This document shows positions 49,584 through 58,215 of a stretch of DNA of 64,000 nucleotides, piece by piece; within the stretch, counting starts at the first letter, position 1; the number at the start of each line of letters is the position of its first letter. The translations under genes were made by a program, and so were the position numbers. This DNA is from Hellea sp. (GTDB taxonomy: Bacteria > Pseudomonadota > Alphaproteobacteria > Caulobacterales > Maricaulaceae). The DNA lies in assembly GCA_020629135.1 (NCBI GenBank), contig JAHDDX010000005.1:1-64000 (forward strand), in the 5' to 3' direction. The notes beneath the pieces were generated by a model. The model did no database searches. It saw nothing but the letters and a program-made list of their open reading frames with translations, and had not been told where the DNA came from.

Positions 49584-52412
49584 TTATTTTACCCGTGCCA
49601 TACGTAGTCCAAGATAAACACTCGGTTTGCCTTTTACGCCAACGCCCCAACTGTATGTTTTGCCCTCCCCTTTCGCCAATCCACTTTGCAGCACTGATTT
49701 TTTGTAAGTTTTATTGGATCGCCGTGACTTAATCTTTGGCTTATAATTCCAATTCAGTTCGAGACTGATTTTATGTTTTGCGATTTGATCGCGCGTGCCT
49801 TTAAGTACAAGGAGGCCTTTTGAGGGAACCTCATATTTATACTTTTTTGTTTTTGTTTCATCGCGGCATTTGACCGTTATCGATTTCGAAGGCGCGAACC
49901 CGGCTGGTCCATTTGGGCCATTAGCTGTTATTAAAATTCGTCCTTCGACCGCATCAACGAATCCAAACTGGATTTTCGCTTTGTCAGTACATTTCAGTGT
50001 TTTCGTATATATATGCCATTCTTCGATTGGCGCTTCTTTAGCATCCGGTTCAGGTATATAATTGACTTCGGGTAATAGACTTTCATTTCGAAGTGGACGG
50101 CTATTTCCAGCGATATAGTAATTGACGGCTAATGCCAGGTTCGCTCTAACTTGTGAGTAAATTTCGGGTTCATTTGGGAAATTGATGGGGTTCAGCAATT
50201 CATCGATAGGACGCAAGTCAAGCATAATTGGATATGGTGTTTCACCGCTAGAATATCCTGATTGATCCCAGGATCCACTCCCACCCACGGCGACGAAGGT
50301 AGAGTTTTCATTGCCCATATTGCCCTTGTTTCCTTGCATGCTTTGAGAATTGGACGTCATATAACTATTGATCCCAGATTCCATAATCGTGTTTTGGGCG
50401 TCCAACTCATTTCCTTCGGCCTTGCTCACCGCAGATTCGTATTCTTCGTCGGTAACCTTGGACGTCATTTTGGCATTGGCACCATATGTCACTGCATAGG
50501 GATAATGTGTGCCGAACTTGTCGATGATAGATTCATAGTCGCCATATCGACGAGCGTCCTCAATAGCATCCAGAAAATCATCTGATAGAGTTACAAATGG
50601 ATGATCCACAACAAGTGCATATTTCTTTGTTCGCGAATAGCCGACAGCTTCGCCAACAAAGTTTCGTGCTCTAAGCGATTGCATTGCCTGCTGCGTACTT
50701 TTATATCCAGTGCCATAACTCGTATCTGCATATTGCCCGGATGCAGGAACCGCTGATAAAATGGTATTTGCTGCCCCGCTCAAGCTATATTTTGACGCCG
50801 AACCGAATGAGTTTAAAATCGTTTCCTGAAATTGCTGCTCCGACGACACCAGAGTTTTTCGAAACACATTTCCTTGCATGTCTTCTTTGATCAGGGTGAA
50901 ACCAAGAGGTATAGTGCGTTTCTCGGATATAACATATTTATTGGCATCGACTTCAGCAAACACATCAAATTTCGGATTTTGAAGTAAATAAAATGGATCT
51001 TGCTGCGTAACATCATAACCCTTGCGACTGGCCGAGAGGTTCTCCAGATTATAGGCCAAAAGAAAGACATCATTTATTTCCGTTTGGGCGTTCATGGCGG
51101 CCGTCGAAACACCTGGAGCAGGACGTAAAAAAGTCTTCCCGTCCAATTTAAAACGGATTCTACCGCTCCGGCTTATATCAATAGCAAGCTTATGGCCGAT
51201 CTTTGATTTCCCGCGGGCTTGATAAACTTTACGACTGCCTCCACGCCGTAGTGCCTCATCAAGCGGTACATCATCAATAGCCTCAAAGGACGTAAACTCG
51301 GGAACCCCGAGTCCCGACGCGATCCATATTTCATCATCACTGACACCATTTGGCGCAACGACCAAAAATTTGGTTGTAGTGTAATTTCCATTCATAAGGG
51401 ACGCCAATTCCGTTCCCTCTACATCCCAAATCTCACCATCATCTTTGCTACGATCCAAAGTAATTTCTTTAAGTTCCCGCCAAACTCCATCTAGACGTTT
51501 CCAACACAGACCATCCATATTTTCTGGTGAGTCCTCAACATCGTTAATATCAAAGCTCGCGAAAGTTCGTTTAGTCAAACGATCATCATGATTTGAGTCA
51601 CTGGCCTCCAAAAGCCGTTCCCGGTTTGATTGCTCTGATGTTGGATCAAGTGACGGTAGTTCTTCAGCATTGATCTCGCAGCCGGTGAAAATGCGTTCCG
51701 GCAAAAGCGTCGGCACTTGGGCAACGGGTATAGCTTTGGGGGCAAATGCCGTCTTGCCCCGATTGCTTTGTTGTTCCCAGTCTGTATCCCGATCATTGCT
51801 GAGATCAGAGGTCGTTAAGAAGGTTTGGGGATCATCGCCGCGCTTATCATTGCTCAAACCGATGGCTTCCGATTTAACTTGCTTAAGAAAATCAGGCAAA
51901 TCGTCAATCGTGTCGGAGTTTCGACTGCGATCATTATTATCAGATGACTCCTTTCGCGCTGAGGTCAATTCACTGAGAAAATCCTGGGAGTTGGCCACAG
52001 AAATAGGTTTCAAGCTATACTTTTGGCCATGGACGACTCCGTTCAATTGTCCATCATAACCCATGGTAAATTGGACTTTTCCAGACATTGGCAGATCATC
52101 TGCCACATATAAACCGGCACCGGTTCGACTAAAATTGGTCAATGTAACCATGCCGGCTTGAACCCGCCAAAACATGGCTTGTGTCCACGGATCCAGGTAG
52201 TAAGCTCGTCCTTGTTCTATTTTTATTCGCTTTCCCAGCGTTGACACTCTGTAGATACCGTCGATTGGTAATACCTCGGACGGGGCTACATCCTCTTTCA
52301 TTGGGTACGCCGCCGGCATTTGCCCGTACGCTGGGCTTGAGAGCACCAGCGCGACCAAGGAGAACCAAATCGTAAATAGGGTTTTGGCCTTTGATTTGTG
52401 CAAGACGGACAA
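49584..52412 (-). CDS. Secreted MACPF (membrane attack complex/perforin) domain protein
   Basis: 942-aa ORF, signal peptide; MACPF-like signature FGTHYPYAVTYGAN (cf. [YW]GTH[FY]x6GG) with upstream DHPFVTLSDDFLDAIEDARRYGDYESIIDKFGTHY; unique N- and C-terminal modules. Confidence 0.82.
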   Translation of the reverse strand: MSVLHKSKAKTLFTIWFSLVALVLSSPAYGQMPAAYPMKEDVAPSEVLPIDGIYRVSTLGKRIKIEQGRAYYLDPWTQAMFWRVQAGMVTLTNFSRTGAGLYVADDLPMSGKVQFTMGYDGQLNGVVHGQKYSLKPISVANSQDFLSELTSARKESSDNNDRSRNSDTIDDLPDFLKQVKSEAIGLSNDKRGDDPQTFLTTSDLSNDRDTDWEQQSNRGKTAFAPKAIPVAQVPTLLPERIFTGCEINAEELPSLDPTSEQSNRERLLEASDSNHDDRLTKRTFASFDINDVEDSPENMDGLCWKRLDGVWRELKEITLDRSKDDGEIWDVEGTELASLMNGNYTTTKFLVVAPNGVSDDEIWIASGLGVPEFTSFEAIDDVPLDEALRRGGSRKVYQARGKSKIGHKLAIDISRSGRIRFKLDGKTFLRPAPGVSTAAMNAQTEINDVFLLAYNLENLSASRKGYDVTQQDPFYLLQNPKFDVFAEVDANKYVISEKRTIPLGFTLIKEDMQGNVFRKTLVSSEQQFQETILNSFGSASKYSLSGAANTILSAVPASGQYADTSYGTGYKSTQQAMQSLRARNFVGEAVGYSRTKKYALVVDHPFVTLSDDFLDAIEDARRYGDYESIIDKFGTHYPYAVTYGANAKMTSKVTDEEYESAVSKAEGNELDAQNTIMESGINSYMTSNSQSMQGNKGNMGNENSTFVAVGGSGSWDQSGYSSGETPYPIMLDLRPIDELLNPINFPNEPEIYSQVRANLALAVNYYIAGNSRPLRNESLLPEVNYIPEPDAKEAPIEEWHIYTKTLKCTDKAKIQFGFVDAVEGRILITANGPNGPAGFAPSKSITVKCRDETKTKKYKYEVPSKGLLVLKGTRDQIAKHKISLELNWNYKPKIKSRRSNKTYKKSVLQSGLAKGEGKTYSWGVGVKGKPSVYLGLRMARVK
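50481..50522 (-). other. MACPF signature motif DKFGTHYPYAVTYG
   Basis: Minus-strand translation of this segment. Confidence 0.8.
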
Positions 52413-52413
52413 C

Positions 52414-53484
52414 CTACTTAACCCGCTCGAACTTCACTTTCATTGTGACATCGGGTTTGTTCTTGATGCCTGCAAACCATTTTAAAGTCTGGCTTTTTCC
52501 TACATCCAAACCGTTTTTTAACGGGTTGGGACGCTTGAAGGATTTTTTGTGGCCCCAGCGCTTTCTTCTATTGCTAGGCGTGTATCTTACACTTAGCTCA
52601 TAATCCAAAATGTAAGATGAAATTTGTTCTCTGGTTCCAGTTAAGACCAAAAGCCCAGCATCCCCGTCGTCATATTTGTATGTTTTTGTGTCGAAGTTTC
52701 TCTTACATTTTACACTGATTTTTTTATCGCCTGTCGTAACGGGTCTACTGGAATTCCCTCCCTTGTATGCTTCGACTGAGACTGTTCCCTCCGCCGACTT
52801 GACCAAAGCCACTTCATGCCCGCGTCCGGTACACCATGCCTTCTGAACAAACACATGCCATGTTTCAAGTTTTTGAGCGGGCTGGGTTCCGACATTGTCA
52901 AAGTCAGCGTCACTTCCAAAATCTGTCGCGGATAACTCGGCCTGGAACGCAGCCTGATCATCGACATTTTCTTTGATAAGCTGGTATTTTGCAGGTCCAA
53001 ATGCGCCTGCAACACGGGCATCCAAATTTCCGTCCGGGCGGAGTTTAAATCTGGCTTGCCCCATCAAAGGCAAATCATCGGCGATAAATACACCTGGCCC
53101 TAAACGCTGAATATTCTGTATGGTAACCATATCTGGTTTAACCTGCATGATGAATGCATGAACCCACGGGTCAATGACATAAGCGCGTCCAGCCTCGATG
53201 CGAAGGCGCTTATTAATAGTTGAAACACGCCAAACTCCGTCAATAGCCATTCGTTCGCTTTGCGCTACATCTTCCTTAAATGGCAGTGCAGCGTCCATTT
53301 GCGCCTGCGCAGGTGCGAACCATATGCAAGTGACAATCAGCGTTAGAGCACAAATCTTAATAAAAGACTCGGACAGGCTGAGCACAAGGCCCTTTCCAAT
53401 AGCACGTTGGGACGATGCAAATCCGGAAATATTTAAGGCAAGCTTGCCCGCTACTTTTTCTAGTCGTAAAATTACAGTTCGCAT
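52414..53484 (-). CDS. Secreted short paralog of the MACPF protein (N- and C-terminal modules only)
   Basis: IDGVWRVSTINKRLRIEAGRAYVIDPWVHAF...MVTIQNIQRLGPGVFIADDLPLMGQARFKL and ETWHVFVQKAWCTGRG...KTYKYDDGDAGLLVLTGTREQISSY match the 942-aa neighbour; no MACPF core. Confidence 0.78.
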   Translation of the reverse strand: MRTVILRLEKVAGKLALNISGFASSQRAIGKGLVLSLSESFIKICALTLIVTCIWFAPAQAQMDAALPFKEDVAQSERMAIDGVWRVSTINKRLRIEAGRAYVIDPWVHAFIMQVKPDMVTIQNIQRLGPGVFIADDLPLMGQARFKLRPDGNLDARVAGAFGPAKYQLIKENVDDQAAFQAELSATDFGSDADFDNVGTQPAQKLETWHVFVQKAWCTGRGHEVALVKSAEGTVSVEAYKGGNSSRPVTTGDKKISVKCKRNFDTKTYKYDDGDAGLLVLTGTREQISSYILDYELSVRYTPSNRRKRWGHKKSFKRPNPLKNGLDVGKSQTLKWFAGIKNKPDVTMKVKFERVK

Positions 53485-53548
53485 TGTTCGCCCTCATTAA
53501 TTTGATAAAACTATCCATCCAACTTGCGACACGAACCAAATTCTACAA

Positions 53549-53566
53549 ATGGGTAAAAATACCCAA
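53549..53566. promoter_or_regulatory. Dyad ATGGGTA-AAAA-TACCCAA in the divergent promoter, candidate NarL-type regulator site
   Basis: Perfect TGGGTA/TACCCA inverted repeat 65 bp upstream of the minus-strand operon. Confidence 0.5.
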
Positions 53567-53666
53567 TTGGCAAAAAACAATCTTCGAAGAAATCGTCACA
53601 TATCCGAATGAAAGCGCTTTTCGAGACTTCCATATTCACATATGGTGTTCCCAGGAGATCATTCAG

Positions 53667-54317
53667 GTGGGCAATCAAAATTCTGAGGCATTAAAAACAG
53701 TCTTATTGGCGGATGATCATCTGATTGTACGTCGTGGTATCGCAGATATTTTGACAACTATTCGCAATACAAAAATTATTGCGGAGGCGGAAAACGGGCT
53801 CGACGCTATTGCGCTTTTGAAGTTACACAAACCGGATATGGCAGTGTTAGATGCCGCGATGCCTCACGCCAAAGGCATCGAAGTTCTAGCGGATTGCCGC
53901 CGTTGGAGCCCAGCTACACGCGTGGTTCTTTTAACTGGGTTTACGTCGGCCGGGATATTGAGAGAATGGCTGGATGCGGGCGTTGAAGGCATGTTGTTAA
54001 AATCCTCTCCAGAAGAGGATATGATCACCGCATTTGAAACCGTCCTTATGGGCGGCAAATATATAGCGCCGGATGTACAGGAAATCCTAACGGACACGCC
54101 CCACATCGATCAGCTGACACACCGCGAACGCGAAGTCTTGTCATTGATCGCCAGCGGTCATCAAAACAAATCAATTGCTGACCGACTATCTATAAGCAAG
54201 CGCACTGTGGAAAAACACCGATCCAGCCTCATGTTAAAACTCGACGCCACCAGTGTTGCCGAGCTAATGGTCTATGCCCTTAAGGAAGGCTTGCTCGACG
54301 GACACAAGCAACTATGA
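53667..54317 (+). CDS. NarL/FixJ (LuxR-HTH) family response regulator
   Basis: VLLADDHLIVRRGIADIL REC, VLDAAMPHAKG, VVLLTGFTSAG, LTHREREVLSLIASGHQNKSIADRLSISKRTVEKHRSSLMLKLDA; GTG start after AGGAGA; ORF opens at 53415. Confidence 0.92.
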   Translation: MGNQNSEALKTVLLADDHLIVRRGIADILTTIRNTKIIAEAENGLDAIALLKLHKPDMAVLDAAMPHAKGIEVLADCRRWSPATRVVLLTGFTSAGILREWLDAGVEGMLLKSSPEEDMITAFETVLMGGKYIAPDVQEILTDTPHIDQLTHREREVLSLIASGHQNKSIADRLSISKRTVEKHRSSLMLKLDATSVAELMVYALKEGLLDGHKQL

Positions 54318-54333
54318 AAATCAGTCAAATTCA

Positions 54334-54351
54334 ATGGGTATTTGTCCCCAT
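54334..54351. promoter_or_regulatory. Second dyad ATGGGTA-TTTG-TCCCCAT upstream of the histidine kinase
   Basis: Same layout and spacing as 53549..53566, one substitution in the right arm core. Confidence 0.45.
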
Positions 54352-54386
54352 AGACACCACGGGATCTGCGTGGAAAAAATGATATA

Positions 54387-56396
54387 ATGAAATCCGCGTT
54401 TCAATTGTCGCTTATATTTTTAATGGTGGCCTTGCTGTCGGTCGTGAGTGCTGCACAATCGAACGATCAATCTCACCAGCCGACGATCATAGTATTAAAC
54501 AGCAATCCTGAATTTAATGTCGAGTTAGGATTGCACGGCGTCTATGAACTCGACCTGGAAAAAAAGATCGACCTGAAAGGCGCGCGTCAATACGAACACT
54601 GGAAATCCGTGGGACAAGTAGAAGTAGATGGCTTTGACTTGGCACCAGACGCGCGCCCAGATGGATTTGAACGACTACCGGTTTGGTTTTTTGCGAAAAT
54701 AAAAAATGGAGAAAACCGAGCCGGTACATGGCGACTCGACACTCGGGTAGAGGTTTTTAATAAAATCAATATTTTTCTAGTTCGTGAAAATGGTAAAATT
54801 GATGTTCTGCTCGAACATAGTGTGGACGACAGTTATTCATCTCGGCCTGTACCAGGGCGTCATATTAGTGCTGATTTAAATTTGGATCCGGGTGAACAAG
54901 CCGAAATTTATATTCACTATTCCGGACTATTTCATGAAGCGATTTCACCGACGATTTCAAACCTAGACTATTTTTATAAACAACGCCGAAATGACCAAAC
55001 AATCTCTATGTTATATGTCGGATTGGCCCTCGCGGCGGCCGCCTTCACATTATTGTTGAGTTCGTTTTTTGGTCGATGGATCAGCTTGACATTTATTGCT
55101 TATTTATTGTGTAGTGTCGGGCTCTATCTTGGCCTTACAGGTCGATTGGTGCCCTATTTTTTTCCCAACAATCAACTTTTTGCGGCGAAGGTTTGGGACA
55201 CGCTTTTTTACCCTCTTTTGGCCACAATGGTTATGTTTGGCCAAGCCCTTATAGACTTGAAGAAAAATGCGCCTAGATATAATTTACTTGTCCGGGCTTT
55301 TATTGGCATGTGCGCGGTGTATTCAATTTTGAATTTTGCCAAGCCGCTTAATTCGTCCACTTGGTTGAATTTTTTCGGCTACAGCGTCTTGCCGATATTT
55401 TGCGTTTTGCATCTTACAACCTGTTGGATTGGAGTGAAAACAAGACAAAAAGGCGGCATTCCATTTGCAATCAGCGGACTAATATTTATCGCGTTAACAA
55501 TAGCGATGTTCTTTTTGCCGACCTCGCTGACTTCTGACTTCATAGCTTTGCACACCGCACATTATCCCCTTATTGTATTAATGGTTTCAGAAACGACTGC
55601 CTTTGCCGTTGCTATGGCGATCCGAGCCGGTGGTGTAAAAAAGGAGCGTGATCTCGCTATCGCCGCAGAACTACAATCCGCGCAGGATAAATTGCATTTG
55701 TCAGAGAAATTACGGAATACCGAAACCGAATACGAGCGCGTTCGCTTACAGTCTAATAAACGCCGCGATCAACTTACTTCGGTTAGTCATGATTTACTGC
55801 AGCCCCTGACATCATTGCGTTCTGCGATTGCAAACAATATGACAGAGGATAAGGACAAGGCCGTCGAAATGGGCCAAGCACTCGACTATCTGGAATCTTT
55901 GGCGAAGGAAAATTTGGGGGCCAATAAAAGCGGAAGCAAACAATCGAGTAAACTTCCTGACGAGAATTTTTCGGCACACATTGTGACGGACAATATTGCA
56001 CGCATGTTTAAACCTGAAGCCGAAGCTAAGGGGCTTGAATTTGAATATAGTCCTCTGACTGGCATGGTCAAAACCGACCCCGTGGACCTAATGCGAGTTT
56101 TGTCAAACCTGGTTTCCAATGCAATCAAGCATACGGAAGAAGGGCGTATTGTTTTAAGTGGACACAAGACAGAAAAAGGGTTGAAAATTTCGGTAAAAGA
56201 TACTGGCCCGGGCATGTCTGAAGAAGAGATAGAGACGTATCTTGCCCCCTATGAAAAAGGAAGTAAGTCAAAGGGAACAGGTTTGGGTCTGCACCTCGTA
56301 AAAACCAAGTCTGACGAACAGGGTTATAAATTTGAGATAGAATCAACACCGGGCAAAGGAACATGTGCGTCTGTTCTCATTGAGGGAAACGATTAA
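54387..56396 (+). CDS. 7TMR-DISM type sensor histidine kinase
   Basis: Signal peptide, extracellular beta domain, seven TM-like helices, coiled coil, SHDLLQPLTSLRSAIANN H-box, NLVSNAIKHTEEG, VKDTGPGMS, GTGLGLHLVK. Confidence 0.9.
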   Translation: MKSAFQLSLIFLMVALLSVVSAAQSNDQSHQPTIIVLNSNPEFNVELGLHGVYELDLEKKIDLKGARQYEHWKSVGQVEVDGFDLAPDARPDGFERLPVWFFAKIKNGENRAGTWRLDTRVEVFNKINIFLVRENGKIDVLLEHSVDDSYSSRPVPGRHISADLNLDPGEQAEIYIHYSGLFHEAISPTISNLDYFYKQRRNDQTISMLYVGLALAAAAFTLLLSSFFGRWISLTFIAYLLCSVGLYLGLTGRLVPYFFPNNQLFAAKVWDTLFYPLLATMVMFGQALIDLKKNAPRYNLLVRAFIGMCAVYSILNFAKPLNSSTWLNFFGYSVLPIFCVLHLTTCWIGVKTRQKGGIPFAISGLIFIALTIAMFFLPTSLTSDFIALHTAHYPLIVLMVSETTAFAVAMAIRAGGVKKERDLAIAAELQSAQDKLHLSEKLRNTETEYERVRLQSNKRRDQLTSVSHDLLQPLTSLRSAIANNMTEDKDKAVEMGQALDYLESLAKENLGANKSGSKQSSKLPDENFSAHIVTDNIARMFKPEAEAKGLEFEYSPLTGMVKTDPVDLMRVLSNLVSNAIKHTEEGRIVLSGHKTEKGLKISVKDTGPGMSEEEIETYLAPYEKGSKSKGTGLGLHLVKTKSDEQGYKFEIESTPGKGTCASVLIEGND

Positions 56397-56654
56397 AAAC
56401 CGGAAGTGAGTTCGTTCTCAGAATGCAAAATGAACCATGATTAATTTCCATAAGATCAAAAATTTACAATATTTTCGATTCTAAAGTCCTCACCTTTATA
56501 GGATAATGTTCTCTTTTAAAGATAAGCTAGCCTTAGCTTTCATTTTGAGAGGCCTTGGGCAAAATAAATATTATCAGCGGGCCACGTTATTAGGAACTTT
56601 GTCTAATGACACGAATAGAGCTATACTGCGAATGGACTATTCTAGAAGGGTAAA

Positions 56655-56739
<85 letters not shown>

Positions 56740-56827
56740 ACTTGATATCTGTGTGATTGGTCGCGGCGGTTTGCCCTTAATTCGCTGATCGGTCAACCCT
56801 GTTTTGCAACTATTTGCGACCAATATA

Positions 56828-58207
56828 TCAGCTTTTTTTGGCCGTCATTGGCACCTTAAACCAAGTCCATCCCGCCGCCAAAATACCTGAAATCAAATTC
56901 GCGGCGGCAACGCCCAAAAATGCACCTCGTAATCCATCGAATGTTACACCGATCCATATTAAGCCAATATAGAGGATTACGGATCTGATAATGGTGTAAA
57001 TCAGACCGTAAATCGGCCGGCCAAGCGCATTCAAGCCCGCTGCACTGACAAAAACGAACCCGTAAGCAAATATCGTCACAGGCACGATATAGAAATAAGG
57101 TTTGATTTTTTCGATCAAGGTCAAATCACTCGTAAACAAATGGGCTATTTGATCGGCAAACACGGCCATAATCAGTGCCATGATTGTGCTCCAAACCAAA
57201 CAAATTAAATAACACACGCGGAAAGCTTCTCTTACGCGTTCCGTGTTCCCTGCTCCACCATTGCGCCCGGTTATGGCGCCGATACAGGCACTGAGCGCGT
57301 ATAGCATGCCGACAGAGATCAGCTCTGCCCGACTGGCCACTCCAAAGGCGGCAACATCGGTTTCACTTAATGTCACGCCAATTATGGCAACAGCTATAAA
57401 TGTCGCGACAGGCACGATGATATTGGTGCCAGCAGCCGGCAAAGCAACCTGCCCGATGATCCCCCAGGCTCGGCGAATTGATCCCAAAGTCATTTCCGCA
57501 AAACTGACAATTTTTCGATTAAAAAAGACGATATAAAATCCAAAACAGGCCGCGATTATATTGCCCGTGAGAGTCGCGATCGCAGCACCTTGAATTTCAA
57601 GCCGTGGAAAAGGCCCCCATCCAAAAATTAAAAACGGATCCAGAATTATATTAATCAAGGCGCCTAGGATCATTATCGAGCTTGGGAGAGCCGCCTCCCC
57701 GCGTGCTCGTAAAATATTATTACTCATAGAGGCAACGGACACGATGACCAGCCCTGGCAATGAAATTGCCAGATAACTCATAGTCATCTGAAAAACTTCG
57801 TCTCGAGCACCCGCAATCCCTAAGACGGTTGGAGCCGCTAAAATCATTATGCCGGCTAAAATCGTCATGGTTGTCAGGGCCAGTAAAATAGCGGCCGCTC
57901 CATGGCGCTTGGCCCGTTCAATATCCCCTTCCCCCAAAGCCCGAGATACGGCGGACATGGTCCCAGCCCCGAGGCCGATATTGGCGCTGTTACCCGTAAA
58001 GGTAATTGGAAAAGCAAAGGTCAGCGCAGCGAGCGCCATAATAGCCAGATTTGGACGCTCTGGATCTGTCAGGCGACCTAAGTAAATCGTATCCACAATC
58101 CCCGTCGAAATTAGCGCGATAATCGCGATCGAGAACGGCCCCAACATGCGCAATACATGTTTGGTTATCGATCCTTCTAAGACATTGGTTTTTAGTGTCT
58201 TAGACAA
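56828..58207 (-). CDS. MATE-family efflux transporter
   Basis: 459-aa polytopic protein; LISTGIVDTIYLGRL, FGVASRAELISVGMLYALSACIGAITGRN. Confidence 0.9.
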   Translation of the reverse strand: MSKTLKTNVLEGSITKHVLRMLGPFSIAIIALISTGIVDTIYLGRLTDPERPNLAIMALAALTFAFPITFTGNSANIGLGAGTMSAVSRALGEGDIERAKRHGAAAILLALTTMTILAGIMILAAPTVLGIAGARDEVFQMTMSYLAISLPGLVIVSVASMSNNILRARGEAALPSSIMILGALINIILDPFLIFGWGPFPRLEIQGAAIATLTGNIIAACFGFYIVFFNRKIVSFAEMTLGSIRRAWGIIGQVALPAAGTNIIVPVATFIAVAIIGVTLSETDVAAFGVASRAELISVGMLYALSACIGAITGRNGGAGNTERVREAFRVCYLICLVWSTIMALIMAVFADQIAHLFTSDLTLIEKIKPYFYIVPVTIFAYGFVFVSAAGLNALGRPIYGLIYTIIRSVILYIGLIWIGVTFDGLRGAFLGVAAANLISGILAAGWTWFKVPMTAKKS

Positions 58208-58215
58208 TTCTCTCT

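Noticed and set aside
53415-53666. Long N-terminal extension of the response regulator ORF
   Set aside because: Overlaps the start of the divergent gene and lacks REC similarity; GTG at 53667 with AGGAGA fits better.
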